This document shows, piece by piece, positions 46,211-54,783 of a DNA stretch of 64,000 nt. Numbering within the stretch: the first letter of the stretch is position 1; every line of letters starts with the position of its first letter. Location of the stretch: contig HF995374.1 in NCBI GenBank assembly GCA_000432335.1, positions 1 to 64,000 of the forward strand, given 5' to 3'. The stretch comes from Firmicutes bacterium CAG:646 (GTDB taxonomy: Bacteria > Bacillota > Clostridia > Lachnospirales > Lachnospiraceae). Under the pieces are notes generated by a model. That model had not been told where the DNA came from and made no database searches. It saw only the letters and a list, made by a program, of their open reading frames with translations. The translations under genes were made by a program, and so were the position numbers.

Positions 46211-46585
46211 ATGAAAAAAGCAATCAATGCAAAAAATGCACCGGCAGCAGTAGGCCCTTATGTGCATGGCGTAGAAGCAGGCGGTTTGATTTTTACTTCA
46301 GGACAGTTGGGACTGAATCCGGAAGACGGTACTTTGCCGGAAGGAATTGAAGCGCAGACCCATCAGGCTTTGAAAAATCTGGGAGCAGTGCTGGAGGCAG
46401 CAGGAAGCAATTATAATAATGTGGTGAGAACCATGGTATTTCTGGACAATATGGATGATTTTGCAGCGGTAAATGCAATCTATGGAGAATATTTCCATGA
46501 GGAGCTTCCGGCGAGATCCTGCGTAGAGGTGGCGCGTCTTCCGAAGGGCGGACTGGTGGAGATCGAAGCAATCGCGGTAAAATAA
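46211..46585 (+). CDS. ridA: RidA family reactive intermediate deaminase
   Basis: 124-residue YjgF/RidA protein that hydrolyses reactive enamine/imine intermediates made by PLP enzymes. The typical sequence is AINAKNAPAAVGPYVHG, FTSGQLGLNPEDG, then VVRTMVFLDNMDDFAAVNAIYGEYF and LPARSCVEVARLPKGGLVEIEAIA. The substrate-binding Arg is in the ARSCVEV block (Arg105 by family position). It is a single gene with strong terminator after it. Confidence 0.95.
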   Translation: MKKAINAKNAPAAVGPYVHGVEAGGLIFTSGQLGLNPEDGTLPEGIEAQTHQALKNLGAVLEAAGSNYNNVVRTMVFLDNMDDFAAVNAIYGEYFHEELPARSCVEVARLPKGGLVEIEAIAVK

Positions 46586-46624
46586 GTGGAATATTATGTA
46601 AATTTGATACGATTTTCTTGATTT

Positions 46625-46673
46625 AAAAAAAGTTTCATTACTTTTCGGTTGAAAAAGTAGTGAAACTTTTTTT
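46625..46673 (+). terminator. Terminator after ridA
   Basis: A 21-pair stem (46625-46645 with about 46653-46673, one G-U) with A7 and T7 outer ends. Confidence 0.9.
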
Positions 46674-46820
46674 AAATTGCATTTTTATATCATTTTTCAT
46701 CGAAATTTCGAGTGATTTGTTGCAAAAACAACAGGGAAAGTAGTGAAAAAATTTCAAAAAAGTAATTTTTGTATCATTTCAAGAGAAGCAGGGATAAATT
46801 TTTTTAGTAGGTTCAGATGA

Positions 46821-46849
46821 TTGACAAAAGGGAGAATATTTAGGATAAT
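46821..46849 (+). promoter_or_regulatory. Promoter of truA
   Basis: TTGACA (46821-46826), a 17-base spacer and GATAAT (46844-46849), 42 bases before truA. Confidence 0.85.
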
Positions 46850-46891
46850 GGTCTGGAAAACGATGGTATTATAAGGAAAAACGGGACAGAT

Positions 46892-47653
46892 ATGAATTAC
46901 AAATTAACAATAGAGTATGATGGGAGTCGTTACGATGGCTGGCAGCGTCAGACCAAGACAGAGCAGACGATTCAGGGAAAAATCGAGAACGTTCTTTCTC
47001 GGATGGAGGATCGGGAGATTCAGATATTTGGCGCCGGGAGAACAGACAGCGGGGTACATGCCAGAGGGCAGACTGCCAATGTGCATTTGAATACGGAGAA
47101 AAGCAAAGAGGAGATACAGGAATATTTGAATACGTATCTTCCGGAAGATATCGGAATCTTGCGTGTGGAACGTGTGCCGGAGAGATTTCATGCTCGCTTA
47201 TGGGCTACGGGAAAGTGTTATTCTTACAGAATCGGGACAGATAACTGTAAAGCGGTTTTTGATCGGAAGTATCGCTATGCACTGGGAAAAGAGCTGGATG
47301 TGGAGGCTATGAAGAAAGCGGCGGAAGATCTTGTGGGAACGCATGATTTTAAGTCTTTTTGCGGTAATTCCAGAATGAAAAAGTCTACGGTGAGGACAGT
47401 TACGGAGATTCGGATAGAAGAATTTCCCCATGAAGTAAAGCTGACTTTCCGGGGAAATGGATTTTTGCAGTATATGGTTCGGATTTTGACGGGAACTTTG
47501 ATAGAAGTGGGGCTGCATCAGCGTCCGGCAGACAGTATGGGATGGCTTCTGGAAAGAAAAGAACGCCAGCTGGCAGGAGCTACGGCTCCGGCGCAGGGGC
47601 TTTGTCTGGAAGAAGTATATTATCACGGGGAACAGGAAAAGATTCAGAGATAA
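46892..47653 (+). CDS. truA: tRNA pseudouridine(38-40) synthase TruA
   Basis: Converts U38-40 of the tRNA anticodon arm to pseudouridine. 253 residues with the opening IEYDGSRYDGWQRQ and GAGRTDSGVHARGQ, which holds catalytic Asp52. It continues with ARLWATGKCYSYRI, HDFKSFCG and GNGFLQYMVRILTGTLIEVG. It is followed 18 bases later by an unrecognised gene, probably in one transcript. Confidence 0.97.
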   Translation: MNYKLTIEYDGSRYDGWQRQTKTEQTIQGKIENVLSRMEDREIQIFGAGRTDSGVHARGQTANVHLNTEKSKEEIQEYLNTYLPEDIGILRVERVPERFHARLWATGKCYSYRIGTDNCKAVFDRKYRYALGKELDVEAMKKAAEDLVGTHDFKSFCGNSRMKKSTVRTVTEIRIEEFPHEVKLTFRGNGFLQYMVRILTGTLIEVGLHQRPADSMGWLLERKERQLAGATAPAQGLCLEEVYYHGEQEKIQR

Positions 47654-47671
47654 AAGAAAGAGGAGCGAAAG

Positions 47672-48280
47672 ATGGAAAGAGATTGGAGCAGCTGGCCGCA
47701 GGAGTATTATAGTACGACAGACCGGGATGAGAGAAAAAAATTATTGCAGGAACGGTTGGAATCAGGAACTGCAGATGAGAAGGATCAGATTCGTATGAAG
47801 TTTTGGGAACTTCGCTATAAAACCAGAGCAAAAATGCCCGTGGGAGTGGATTATTTTATCCGTTCCTGGATGAACCTTTGTTTTGTGGCCAGAAAGCCGG
47901 GAAATAAATTTCAGCTAAAACAGCAGACGGAAGCTATAAAAGAGGCAAAACAGGATATGGGGTTTGAACTGGCGGCAGAATATGGAGAGTCGGGAGAAGA
48001 GGTGCTCTATCAGGAACTTTGTCACGGTGTGCATCTTTACATGCAGATCTGTCAGGAAGATGGAAGATACAGCACCCAGTTGATGGGAATTATGCGCCTG
48101 AAAAAAGACCATCTGGTGGAAAAAATGGGAAATGAGCTGTGGAAGGTATCTACGTTAGTTCCTCAGACATTTAAAATGGAGCAGGAGTTTGCTCTGCTAA
48201 AAAAAGCGTGTGAGGATGTATTCTGGAAAGAGTATCCGAAATATGTGGAAGATCAGGAAATAAAATTAGACAGGAAATAA
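47672..48280 (+). CDS. Conserved hypothetical protein (possibly DUF6553)
   Basis: 202-residue acidic, mostly helical protein without signal peptide or membrane helix. Recognisable features are WSSWPQEYYSTTDRDERKKLLQE at the start, a basic-aromatic middle (MPVGVDYFIRSWMNLCFVARKPG) and a Lys/Glu-rich end. I associate it weakly with DUF6553 of Lachnospiraceae, without known role. It follows truA and ends at a perfect terminator shared with luxS. Confidence 0.6.
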   Translation: MERDWSSWPQEYYSTTDRDERKKLLQERLESGTADEKDQIRMKFWELRYKTRAKMPVGVDYFIRSWMNLCFVARKPGNKFQLKQQTEAIKEAKQDMGFELAAEYGESGEEVLYQELCHGVHLYMQICQEDGRYSTQLMGIMRLKKDHLVEKMGNELWKVSTLVPQTFKMEQEFALLKKACEDVFWKEYPKYVEDQEIKLDRK

Positions 48281-48288
48281 ACATTAGA

Positions 48289-48336
48289 CAGGGAGTTGTC
48301 GCATGAGATGCAGGAAGCGACAACTCCCTGAAGTTT
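48289..48336. terminator. Bidirectional terminator between the hypothetical gene and luxS
   Basis: A perfect 14-bp stem (48289-48302 with 48317-48330) is followed by AAGTTTTT. The left arm and loop (48292-48312) resemble the outer arm of repeat copy B (22886-22906). Confidence 0.88.
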
Positions 48337-48342
48337 TTGACC

Positions 48343-48822
48343 TTATTCAGGGTAGATCAGACGGTCTTCCCGAATATTGGTGAGAACCTGTTTTAAAAAC
48401 CGGTCTGCCAGATAATTAGCCATAGGAAGATTCATATCCAGATAGTTTCCGCAGTCTTTTGCAGAAGCGCCGGGAACCTCATCCCGGTAGTCTCTGATGA
48501 AAGTGAACATCTCTGTGAGGAGCGGAACGATCTGACGGGACTCATAATCGCCTGCCAGCAGCAGATAGAAACCGGTGCGGCATCCCATGGGACCAAAATA
48601 GACTACCTGAGAACCAAACTCTGGATGGTTTCTTAAAAATGTTGCGCCCAGATGTTCAATGGTATGGACTTCGGCAGTATTCATCACAGGTTCCTCGTTG
48701 GGGGAAGTCATGCGGATATCAAAAGTGGTGATCATGGAATCTCCCAGAGGGTCCTTTCGGGAAACGTAAACACCCGGCTGTAATTTGATGTGGTCTATAG
48801 TAAAACTGGTAATTTTTCTCAT
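48343..48822 (-). CDS. luxS: S-ribosylhomocysteine lyase
   Basis: Cleaves S-ribosylhomocysteine to homocysteine and the autoinducer-2 precursor. It is 159 residues with the metal motif HTIEH (His53, His57), Cys124 as third ligand in AKDCGNYLDM, and catalytic Cys81 in MGCRTGFY. ATG 48822 follows GGAAGGAGA; a longer in-frame extension upstream has no such site. It is a single gene with a structured leader. Confidence 0.97.
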   Translation of the reverse strand: MRKITSFTIDHIKLQPGVYVSRKDPLGDSMITTFDIRMTSPNEEPVMNTAEVHTIEHLGATFLRNHPEFGSQVVYFGPMGCRTGFYLLLAGDYESRQIVPLLTEMFTFIRDYRDEVPGASAKDCGNYLDMNLPMANYLADRFLKQVLTNIREDRLIYPE

Positions 48823-48880
48823 GTGGATCTCCTTCCTTTTTATGTGGGTTGCAGGTATAATCTGTCGCGCGAGCGCCAGC

Positions 48881-48934
48881 AAGCCAATGAAGATTGGCTT
48901 ATTGGCTTGGATTGCACTTCGTGCAATCATTATA
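48881..48934 (-). promoter_or_regulatory. luxS promoter -10 and leader hairpins
   Basis: On the minus strand TATAAT (48934-48929) is followed at once by an 8-bp hairpin (48928-48910, loop GAA). AAGCCAAT occurs twice (rc of 48901-48908 and 48893-48900) and can pair with ATTGGCTT (rc of 48881-48888), so two alternative stems are possible. No good -35 was seen. Confidence 0.6.
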
Positions 48935-48985
48935 CCACAGAAGAAAATTGAAGAGAAGATGTAATTCATAAAGACGCAGTGAAGC

Positions 48986-48995
48986 GGGGGGGGGG
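48986..48995. repeat. Homopolymer of ten G
   Basis: A single G10 tract between luxS and the HtrA gene, in an otherwise AT-rich spacer. It may vary in length. Confidence 0.7.
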
Positions 48996-49139
48996 TCCTA
49001 TTGGGATTGAATATGTGATGGATTTCACAGAATAAACATAAATTCATAACAAATTTACCACAAAAGATTCCTATACTGTAACCGTAAACAAAAAAGAACA
49101 GTATTTATCAAGTTGATGTTATAGAAGGAGGAACTTACA

Positions 49140-50498
49140 ATGGAAGATTATGGAAGATATGATTACAGTCAGGATATGAATCAGGCGCCGGTGAATGTTC
49201 CACAGAGCCCAAGGAAACCGGAGAAAAAGAATAAAGGAAAGTGGGCGAAAAAAATTGGAGCGATTGCTTTGAGCGCGGTTCTTTTTGGAGGAATTGCCGG
49301 AGGTACTTTTGCAGGTATCGTTCATGTATCAGGAAGCGCAGGCAAGGCAGACACTGCGAAAACTGAAAATACAGATGCCAACAGAACAACGCTTCAGAAT
49401 ACTTCAGCGGTGAGCAATGGAAGTTTGGACGGGAAGTCTTTGGATGTGTCCGATATTGCAGAATCCGTGATGCCTTCGATCGTGGCGATTACAAATAAAT
49501 CGGTGCAGGAAGTCCAGAATTATTTTGATATGTTCGGAAGGAGCGGCGGAATGCAGCAGGAAGTGGAATATCAGGGTTCCGGTATTATTATCGGAAAGAA
49601 TGACGAGGAGCTTTTGATTGTAAGTAATAATCATGTGGTTGCGGACGCAGATACCCTGTCCGTAGGATTTATTGATAATCAGGCATACGAGGCTGTTGTA
49701 AAAGGAACGGATGCGGAAAATGATCTGGCAGTTATCGCAGTAAAACTTTCCGACATTTCGGAAGATACCATGTCAAAGATTAAAGTGGCTACGGTAGGTG
49801 ATTCGGATAGTCTGAAAGTCGGAGAACAGGTGGTGGCAATCGGTAACGCTCTGGGATATGGACAGTCGGTGACAACGGGAATTGTAAGCGCTACCAATCG
49901 TCAGGTGGGCGATTCAAAATCAGAAAATGGATTTATCCAGACAGATGCAGCCATCAACCCAGGCAACAGTGGCGGAGCTCTTCTGAATATGAGAGGTGAA
50001 CTGATAGGAATTAACTCAGCAAAATTAGCTTCCACTGAGGTAGAAGGTATGGGATATGCCATCCCGGTAAGTACTGCATCTCCAATTATGGAAGATCTGA
50101 TGAATCGCACAACCAGAGAGAAAGTAAGCGAAGATCAGGCGGCAGCTTTGGGTATTTCCGGTGAAAATGTAGATCAGAGTATTTCAGATGCCTATGGGAT
50201 TCCGAAAGGTGTTCTGGTGGCAGAAGTGACAGAAGGTGGAGCAGCCCAGAAAGCCGGTGTAAAAGAGGGAAGTGTGATTACGAAGTTTGACGGAACCAGC
50301 GTAAGTACTATAGAAGAGCTGAAGAATCTGTTGAGTTACTATGCGGCAGGAGAAACAGTAGATATGGTGGTGAAGATTGCAGATAATGGAGAATATGTGG
50401 AACAGACCATCAGCATTACGCTGGGAAAAGCACAGCAGACAGAACAGCCTAACGAGAGACAGGAAGAAAATATCCAGCAGGGCATTATCGGGAAGTAA
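49140..50498 (+). CDS. HtrA/DegP-like membrane-anchored serine protease
   Basis: S1C serine protease of envelope quality control, 452 residues. A cytoplasmic Pro/Lys-rich tail (about 1-40) precedes one membrane helix (IGAIALSAVLFGGIAGGTFAGIV), a Ser/Thr/Asn-rich linker and the trypsin-like domain. The triad is His165 (SNNHVV), Asp195 (ENDLAV) and Ser277 (NPGNSGGAL). One PDZ domain follows (GVLVAEVTEGGAAQKAGVKEGSVITKFDG, about 355-430), and a Gln/Glu-rich tail ends the protein. ATG 49140 has GAAGGAGG upstream. It is a single gene ending in a terminator. Confidence 0.94.
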   Translation: MEDYGRYDYSQDMNQAPVNVPQSPRKPEKKNKGKWAKKIGAIALSAVLFGGIAGGTFAGIVHVSGSAGKADTAKTENTDANRTTLQNTSAVSNGSLDGKSLDVSDIAESVMPSIVAITNKSVQEVQNYFDMFGRSGGMQQEVEYQGSGIIIGKNDEELLIVSNNHVVADADTLSVGFIDNQAYEAVVKGTDAENDLAVIAVKLSDISEDTMSKIKVATVGDSDSLKVGEQVVAIGNALGYGQSVTTGIVSATNRQVGDSKSENGFIQTDAAINPGNSGGALLNMRGELIGINSAKLASTEVEGMGYAIPVSTASPIMEDLMNRTTREKVSEDQAAALGISGENVDQSISDAYGIPKGVLVAEVTEGGAAQKAGVKEGSVITKFDGTSVSTIEELKNLLSYYAAGETVDMVVKIADNGEYVEQTISITLGKAQQTEQPNERQEENIQQGIIGK

Positions 50499-50517
50499 AG
50501 AAAAGCGTTATCGTTGT

Positions 50518-50548
50518 ATCGGCGGTCGAAAACAGACCGCCGATTTTT
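50518..50548 (+). terminator. Terminator after the HtrA gene
   Basis: A perfect 10-bp stem (50518-50527 with 50535-50544), loop GAAAACA, T-run. It also serves the convergent DUF5721-like gene. Confidence 0.92.
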
Positions 50549-50555
50549 ATGGTAT

Positions 50556-51044
50556 TTATACCTCTTCAAAAACAATCTCCTGCTGCTTGAAAAAGCGGCG
50601 TACCATATCGTCCCACAGATGATCGAGACTTTTATCCAGCGTAAATATTTTTAGTGATGTTCCGGTGGTGCATAAAAGATGTTCACCATCGAACTGACAG
50701 TTCAGATAAAGACCGAAAATGTCCTCCCGGGTAAGGGAAAGTCCTGATTGCGCCAGAAGTTTTTCTACATTTTCCGGAGCCAGTTGGAATACGATTTTAA
50801 AGTGGAGGGGCGTGCGTTTTCCTTTGATGATGGAATAACACAGAGGACGGACGTCTTCCCAGTAACAGAAGGAGCGTTCCGGGCGGTTTTCACTGTCATA
50901 AAATTCTTTCTGCAAAGCGCCGTCCAGGGTATAAGCGATAAATGTAGTAAAAGATGCTTCAATAAAAGAAAAGCGATGAAATACCTCACCCAGAAAAAGT
51001 TTTCCGGTGAAGTCTTTTAAATCTAAAATGCGAAGTGCCAGCAT
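50556..51044 (-). CDS. DUF5721-like conserved protein
   Basis: 162-residue soluble protein of Lachnospiraceae, which I match with moderate confidence to DUF5721. It has LALRILDLKDFTGKLFLGEVFHRFSFIEASFTTFIAYTLDG at the start and IFTLDKSLDHLWDDMVRRFFKQQEI at the end. No catalytic motif, signal or membrane helix is visible. It starts behind GGAGGATATT and lies 16 bases downstream of the CorA gene on the same strand, so the two are probably cotranscribed. Confidence 0.65.
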   Translation of the reverse strand: MLALRILDLKDFTGKLFLGEVFHRFSFIEASFTTFIAYTLDGALQKEFYDSENRPERSFCYWEDVRPLCYSIIKGKRTPLHFKIVFQLAPENVEKLLAQSGLSLTREDIFGLYLNCQFDGEHLLCTTGTSLKIFTLDKSLDHLWDDMVRRFFKQQEIVFEEV

Positions 51045-51060
51045 AATATCCTCCTATGAG

Positions 51061-51987
51061 TTATTGAAACCATTTATTTTTCCAGAATATCCATATTTCG
51101 ATAATTACAATCATAACACAGATGGCGATAAGAATGAAGTATCCATTTGGCGTATTTAACTCCGGCATATTTTTAAAGTTCATCCCGTACCATCCCGTGA
51201 TAAGAGAGAGGGGGAAGAAAATGGTGGTTACGACTGTGAGAATCTGCATGGTGTGATTCTGGCGGATGTCCACTTCCGTCTGATACATTTCACGGATTTG
51301 CAGGGCATATTCCCGAAGCATCTGCGTATGGTTATAAAGTCGTTCAATACGGGCAGAATAAATGCCAAAGGTCTGACATTCTTCTTCAGAGAAGAAATGG
51401 TTGCTGTTTTCTTCCATATTTTCGCAGAGATCCAGCAGCTGCTGGTAATAGGAGTGGAGGAGCAGAAGATCCCGCCGGGTATGTATCAGACGGGAACGGA
51501 AATTTTTCTGGTCTGTGTGGGAAATCTGTTCTTCCAGATCACTCATATTTTGTTCTGTTTCCTGCAGAAAAAGAGAATCGTCCCGGATCATCTGTCCGAT
51601 AAACAGGCAGAAAAATTCGCCGATATTTCGTGTGGAGAGCAGTTCTCCCTCCCGCAGCAGCTTCTGGAGAGCGGCGATATGGCGGGCATCGTCCACAAGA
51701 ATCAGCAGATCTTTACTGAGATAAAACGTGAGAGAAAGGGAATTTTCCTGAAGAAACTTGTGATCAGGTACGCGCAGTGTTCCGATGATACAGTCTTTTA
51801 AGAGATCGGCTTTGCAGGATTGAATATTATGATGCCGCATGTTGCGTTCAAGAATCGAATAAAAAGGAAGCTGACTGTGCATATGTTCACATTCTTCTGT
51901 AGTTACAAGAGACACCAGAATATCTCCGTCTTTTTTCAGATAATCATCGTTCAGTTCTTTCATAGAACTGTTTAATAGATAATACAT
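51061..51987 (-). CDS. CorA-like divalent cation transporter
   Basis: 308-residue CorA-family channel, mostly for Mg2+ (some members carry Co2+, Ni2+ or Zn2+). A large cytoplasmic funnel with long helices (residues 1-240) is followed by two C-terminal membrane helices (TMQILTVVTTIFFPLSLITGW and GYFILIAICVMIVIIEIWIFW). The selectivity motif YGMN lies between them, about 38 residues from the end. ATG 51987 with GGAGGT upstream is preferred over a longer hydrophobic extension to 52062. Confidence 0.93.
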   Translation of the reverse strand: MYYLLNSSMKELNDDYLKKDGDILVSLVTTEECEHMHSQLPFYSILERNMRHHNIQSCKADLLKDCIIGTLRVPDHKFLQENSLSLTFYLSKDLLILVDDARHIAALQKLLREGELLSTRNIGEFFCLFIGQMIRDDSLFLQETEQNMSDLEEQISHTDQKNFRSRLIHTRRDLLLLHSYYQQLLDLCENMEENSNHFFSEEECQTFGIYSARIERLYNHTQMLREYALQIREMYQTEVDIRQNHTMQILTVVTTIFFPLSLITGWYGMNFKNMPELNTPNGYFILIAICVMIVIIEIWIFWKNKWFQ

Positions 51988-52176
51988 AAATACCTCCAGT
52001 AAATAAATTGATATGATGTTAACAGTATAGACCAATATCACCAAAAAGAACATAGAAAACATCTTTTCAAGAAAAGGAATGTATGATATATTAATATGTG
52101 GTATTGATTACTACATTTACTAGAGCGAGTACAGGGCAAAGCCCTTGGATATAAGAAGTATATGGAGGAGAAAAGC

Positions 52177-53016
52177 ATGAGTTTTAAAATTATTATGGAT
52201 AGCTGCGGCGAGATGACTTCTGAGATGAAACAGGATGAGAGATTTGAGGCGGTAGCTCTGACCCTGACTGTAGGCGGGGAAGATATTATTGATGATGAAA
52301 GTTTTGAGCAGAGTTCATTTTTGAAAAAAGTGGCGGACTGTCCAGAGTGTCCAAAATCTGCCTGCCCTTCTCCAGAGCGGTATATGAAAGGATTTGAAGC
52401 GGAAGCGGATCATTTGTATGCAGTGACGTTATCCTCAGAACTGAGCGGCTCTTATAACAGCGCAGTATTGGGAAAAGAGCTGATTTTGGAAAAGCATCCT
52501 GCAAAAAAAATCCATGTATTTAATTCTAAGAGCGCATCTGTGGGAGAAACGCTGATTGCATTAAAGATTCAGGAGTGCGAAGAAGCAGGGATGGAATTTG
52601 AGCAGGTGGTAGAGACGGTAGAAGTGTATATTGAAACGCAGCACACCTATTTTGTATTGGAAAATCTGGAAACTTTGAGAAAGAATGGACGTCTTAGCCG
52701 CGTAAAAGCACTGGTAGCTTCCGCGCTGAAGATTAAGCCGGTGATGGGTTCCACTCCCGAGGGAACAATCTGCCAGTTGGATCAGGCGAGAGGAATCAAC
52801 AAAGCGCTGGTGAAAATGGTGGATCATGTTGTGGGGGATCTGACGGACAGCAGCGAAAGAGTATTAGCTATTTCCCATTGCAACTGTCCAGACAGAGCGC
52901 AGTTGGTAAAGGCAGCGATTCTGGATAGGATTTCCGTAAAGAGAGTGGAAGTTTTAGATACTGCAGGCGTAAGCTCCATGTATGCCAATGACGGCGGAAT
53001 TATCGTGGCGATCTGA
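52177..53016 (+). CDS. DegV family fatty-acid-binding protein
   Basis: 279-residue DegV/FakB-like protein that binds a fatty acid, in related species delivering it to the FakA kinase. Features are IIMDSCGEMTSEM at the start, TLTVGGEDIIDDESF, the SQPSP-equivalent SACPSPERYM, LSSELSGSYNSA and LRKNGRLSRVKALVASALKIKPVM. C-terminal IAISHCNCPDRAQLVKAAI is typical. ATG 52177 follows GGAGGAG. No fakA is beside it. Confidence 0.93.
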   Translation: MSFKIIMDSCGEMTSEMKQDERFEAVALTLTVGGEDIIDDESFEQSSFLKKVADCPECPKSACPSPERYMKGFEAEADHLYAVTLSSELSGSYNSAVLGKELILEKHPAKKIHVFNSKSASVGETLIALKIQECEEAGMEFEQVVETVEVYIETQHTYFVLENLETLRKNGRLSRVKALVASALKIKPVMGSTPEGTICQLDQARGINKALVKMVDHVVGDLTDSSERVLAISHCNCPDRAQLVKAAILDRISVKRVEVLDTAGVSSMYANDGGIIVAI

Positions 53017-53037
53017 GAATTTAAAATAATCTTTCGA

Positions 53038-53066
53038 TTGGCTTTTAAATAATAGTATGCTATAAT
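53038..53066 (+). promoter_or_regulatory. Promoter of the pyrH-frr transcript
   Basis: TTGGCT (53038-53043), a 17-base spacer and TATAAT (53061-53066), about 63 bases before the small membrane protein gene. Confidence 0.8.
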
Positions 53067-53128
53067 GAACCCAGAGTGCAGATCTCAATATCAAAGCACA
53101 AGGAGTAATGATCAAAGGAGTGTAAAGC

Positions 53129-53371
53129 ATGAGTCAGGCGAAGGTTGATAAATATAAAAAGGAAAAAGCAAATCGCCAGAAGATTATGAAAAATCAGAAA
53201 TGGATGCATCGTTTTGAGATGACAGGGATTGCGCTGGTGGCGGTTCTGGTCGTGGGATGGATCGGTTATTCGGTGTACGATAAGGCAGCCAGCGGCGATG
53301 GTTCGAAGGAGACGGTTGTTTTTGATGCCGGTGCAGTTCAGGATTATCTGTCGGATTTAATGGCAGAATAA
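53129..53371 (+). CDS. Small single-pass membrane protein
   Basis: 80 residues. It has a very basic N-terminus (SQAKVDKYKKEKANRQKIMKN), one membrane helix (MTGIALVAVLVVGWIGYSVYD, about 31-51) and an acidic tail ending in AVQDYLSDLMAE. I recognise no family function. It is the first gene behind a good promoter and lies 26 bases before pyrH, so it is expressed with pyrimidine and translation genes. Confidence 0.75.
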   Translation: MSQAKVDKYKKEKANRQKIMKNQKWMHRFEMTGIALVAVLVVGWIGYSVYDKAASGDGSKETVVFDAGAVQDYLSDLMAE

Positions 53372-53397
53372 AAAACAAAAGAAGGAGCATTCACTTT

Positions 53398-54096
53398 ATG
53401 AAACGTGTATTGTTAAAATTAAGCGGCGAGGCTCTTGCCGGTGAAAAAAAGACAGGCTTTGATGAAGCAACCGTAACAGAGGTGGCAAAACAAGTAAAGG
53501 TTCTTGCGGAAGAAGGCATGGAGATCGGCGTAGTGATCGGCGGCGGCAACTTCTGGAGAGGAAGAAGCAGTGAGACGATCGACAGAACGAAGGCGGATCA
53601 GATCGGTATGCTGGCAACGGTGATGAATTGTATTTATGTATCTGAGATCTTCCGTTCCGTGGGAATGAAAACAGAGATTCTGACGCCTTTCGTGTGCGGT
53701 GCATTTACCAAGTTGTTTTCCAAGGATGAGGCAAATAAGTGTTTTGCAGAAGGAAAGGTGACTTTCTTTGCAGGTGGAACAGGTCATCCATATTTTTCCA
53801 CAGATACGACTACCGTTTTGCGGGCGATTGAGATTGAAGCGGAAACGATTTTACTGGCAAAGGCTGTAGACGGCGTATATGACAGCGATCCGAAGACTAA
53901 TCCAGAGGCAAAGAAATACGACAGCGTTCATATTCAGGAAGTTATTGATAAGAAGCTGGCGGTTGTGGATCTTACAGCATCCATTCTCTGTATGGAAAAT
54001 AAAATGCCGATGATGGTATTTGGACTGAATGAAGAAAACAGTATTGTGAAGACAGCCCGGGGAGATTTTCATGGAACCCGTGTGCTTGTAGATTAA
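53398..54096 (+). CDS. pyrH: UMP kinase
   Basis: Hexameric bacterial UMP kinase making UDP. 232 residues with LLKLSGEALAGE (phosphate loop, about 5-16), VIGGGNFWRG, ADQIGMLATVMNCI, GTGHPYFSTDTTTVLRAIEI and AVDGVYDSDPK. Its place directly before frr is the usual one in Firmicutes. Confidence 0.98.
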   Translation: MKRVLLKLSGEALAGEKKTGFDEATVTEVAKQVKVLAEEGMEIGVVIGGGNFWRGRSSETIDRTKADQIGMLATVMNCIYVSEIFRSVGMKTEILTPFVCGAFTKLFSKDEANKCFAEGKVTFFAGGTGHPYFSTDTTTVLRAIEIEAETILLAKAVDGVYDSDPKTNPEAKKYDSVHIQEVIDKKLAVVDLTASILCMENKMPMMVFGLNEENSIVKTARGDFHGTRVLVD

Positions 54097-54120
54097 AAGA
54101 AATCAGGAGGAAACAGACAC

Positions 54121-54672
54121 ATGGATGAAAGAATTGCAAAATATGAAGAGAAAATGACAAAGACACTGGCTAATCTGGAAAGTGAATTCGGTACGATCCG
54201 CGCGGGAAGAGCGAATCCTCACGTACTGGACCGTATTACGGTAGATTATTACGGAGCGCCGACGCCTCTGCAGCAGGTGGCAAATATTTCCGTACCGGAG
54301 GCAAGAATGATCCAGATCCAGCCATGGGAAGCTTCTCTGGTAAAGGCGATTGAGAAAGCGATCAATATGTCCGATCTGGGAATCAATCCTACCAACGATG
54401 GAAAAGTGATCCGTCTGGTATTTCCAGAGCTTACAGAAGAGCGCAGAAAAGATCTGGTGAAGGATGTTAAGAAAAAAGGCGAGGCAGCGAAGGTTGCAGT
54501 GAGAAACATCCGTCGGGACGCCAACGATATGCTGAAGAAGCTGGGCAAAGAGGATGTATCTGAGGATGAGATCGCAGAGCAGGAAGAGAACGTACAGAAG
54601 ATGACAGATAAGTTTATCAAAGAAATAGACAAATCTGTAGAAGTAAAATCAAAAGAAATCTTAACTGTTTAA
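54121..54672 (+). CDS. frr: Ribosome recycling factor
   Basis: Splits post-termination ribosomes with EF-G. 183 residues with the typical [45 protein letters not shown] N-terminal part (quoted in pieces: [21 protein letters not shown]) and the C-terminal coiled helices ([27 protein letters not shown]). It is followed by a hairpin before uppS. Confidence 0.98.
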   Translation: MDERIAKYEEKMTKTLANLESEFGTIRAGRANPHVLDRITVDYYGAPTPLQQVANISVPEARMIQIQPWEASLVKAIEKAINMSDLGINPTNDGKVIRLVFPELTEERRKDLVKDVKKKGEAAKVAVRNIRRDANDMLKKLGKEDVSEDEIAEQEENVQKMTDKFIKEIDKSVEVKSKEILTV

Positions 54673-54725
54673 TTTTGAAACCAAAGGGTAAGAAAACGGA
54701 GTGTTTTCGGACAAAGGTCATGAGG

Positions 54726-54768
54726 GAGGCGTCAGGCATATGGAGCAAACTCCATTGTATGGCGCCTC
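54726..54768 (+). terminator. Attenuator-like hairpin between frr and uppS
   Basis: GAGGCG (54726-54731) pairs with CGCCTC (54763-54768), and ATGGAG (54740-54745) with CTCCAT (54750-54755). A short TTTT follows, and the uppS ribosome site lies immediately after. It probably causes partial termination. Confidence 0.6.
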
Positions 54769-54783
54769 TTTTAAGGAGGAACT

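Larger units (their letters stand above)
46586..46891. other. 306-base AT-rich gap before truA
   Basis: It contains the ridA terminator and the truA promoter. In between, AAAGTAGTGAAA recurs (46656-46665 and about 46738-46748) with further A/T-rich inverted pieces. It looks like a decayed second copy of the terminator arm. No gene was seen. Confidence 0.55.
48823..49139. other. 317-base divergent region between luxS and the HtrA gene
   Basis: It holds the luxS leader with its hairpins and -10 (48881-48934) and a run of ten G (48986-48995). Nothing else could be assigned, and no HtrA promoter was clear. Confidence 0.55.
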
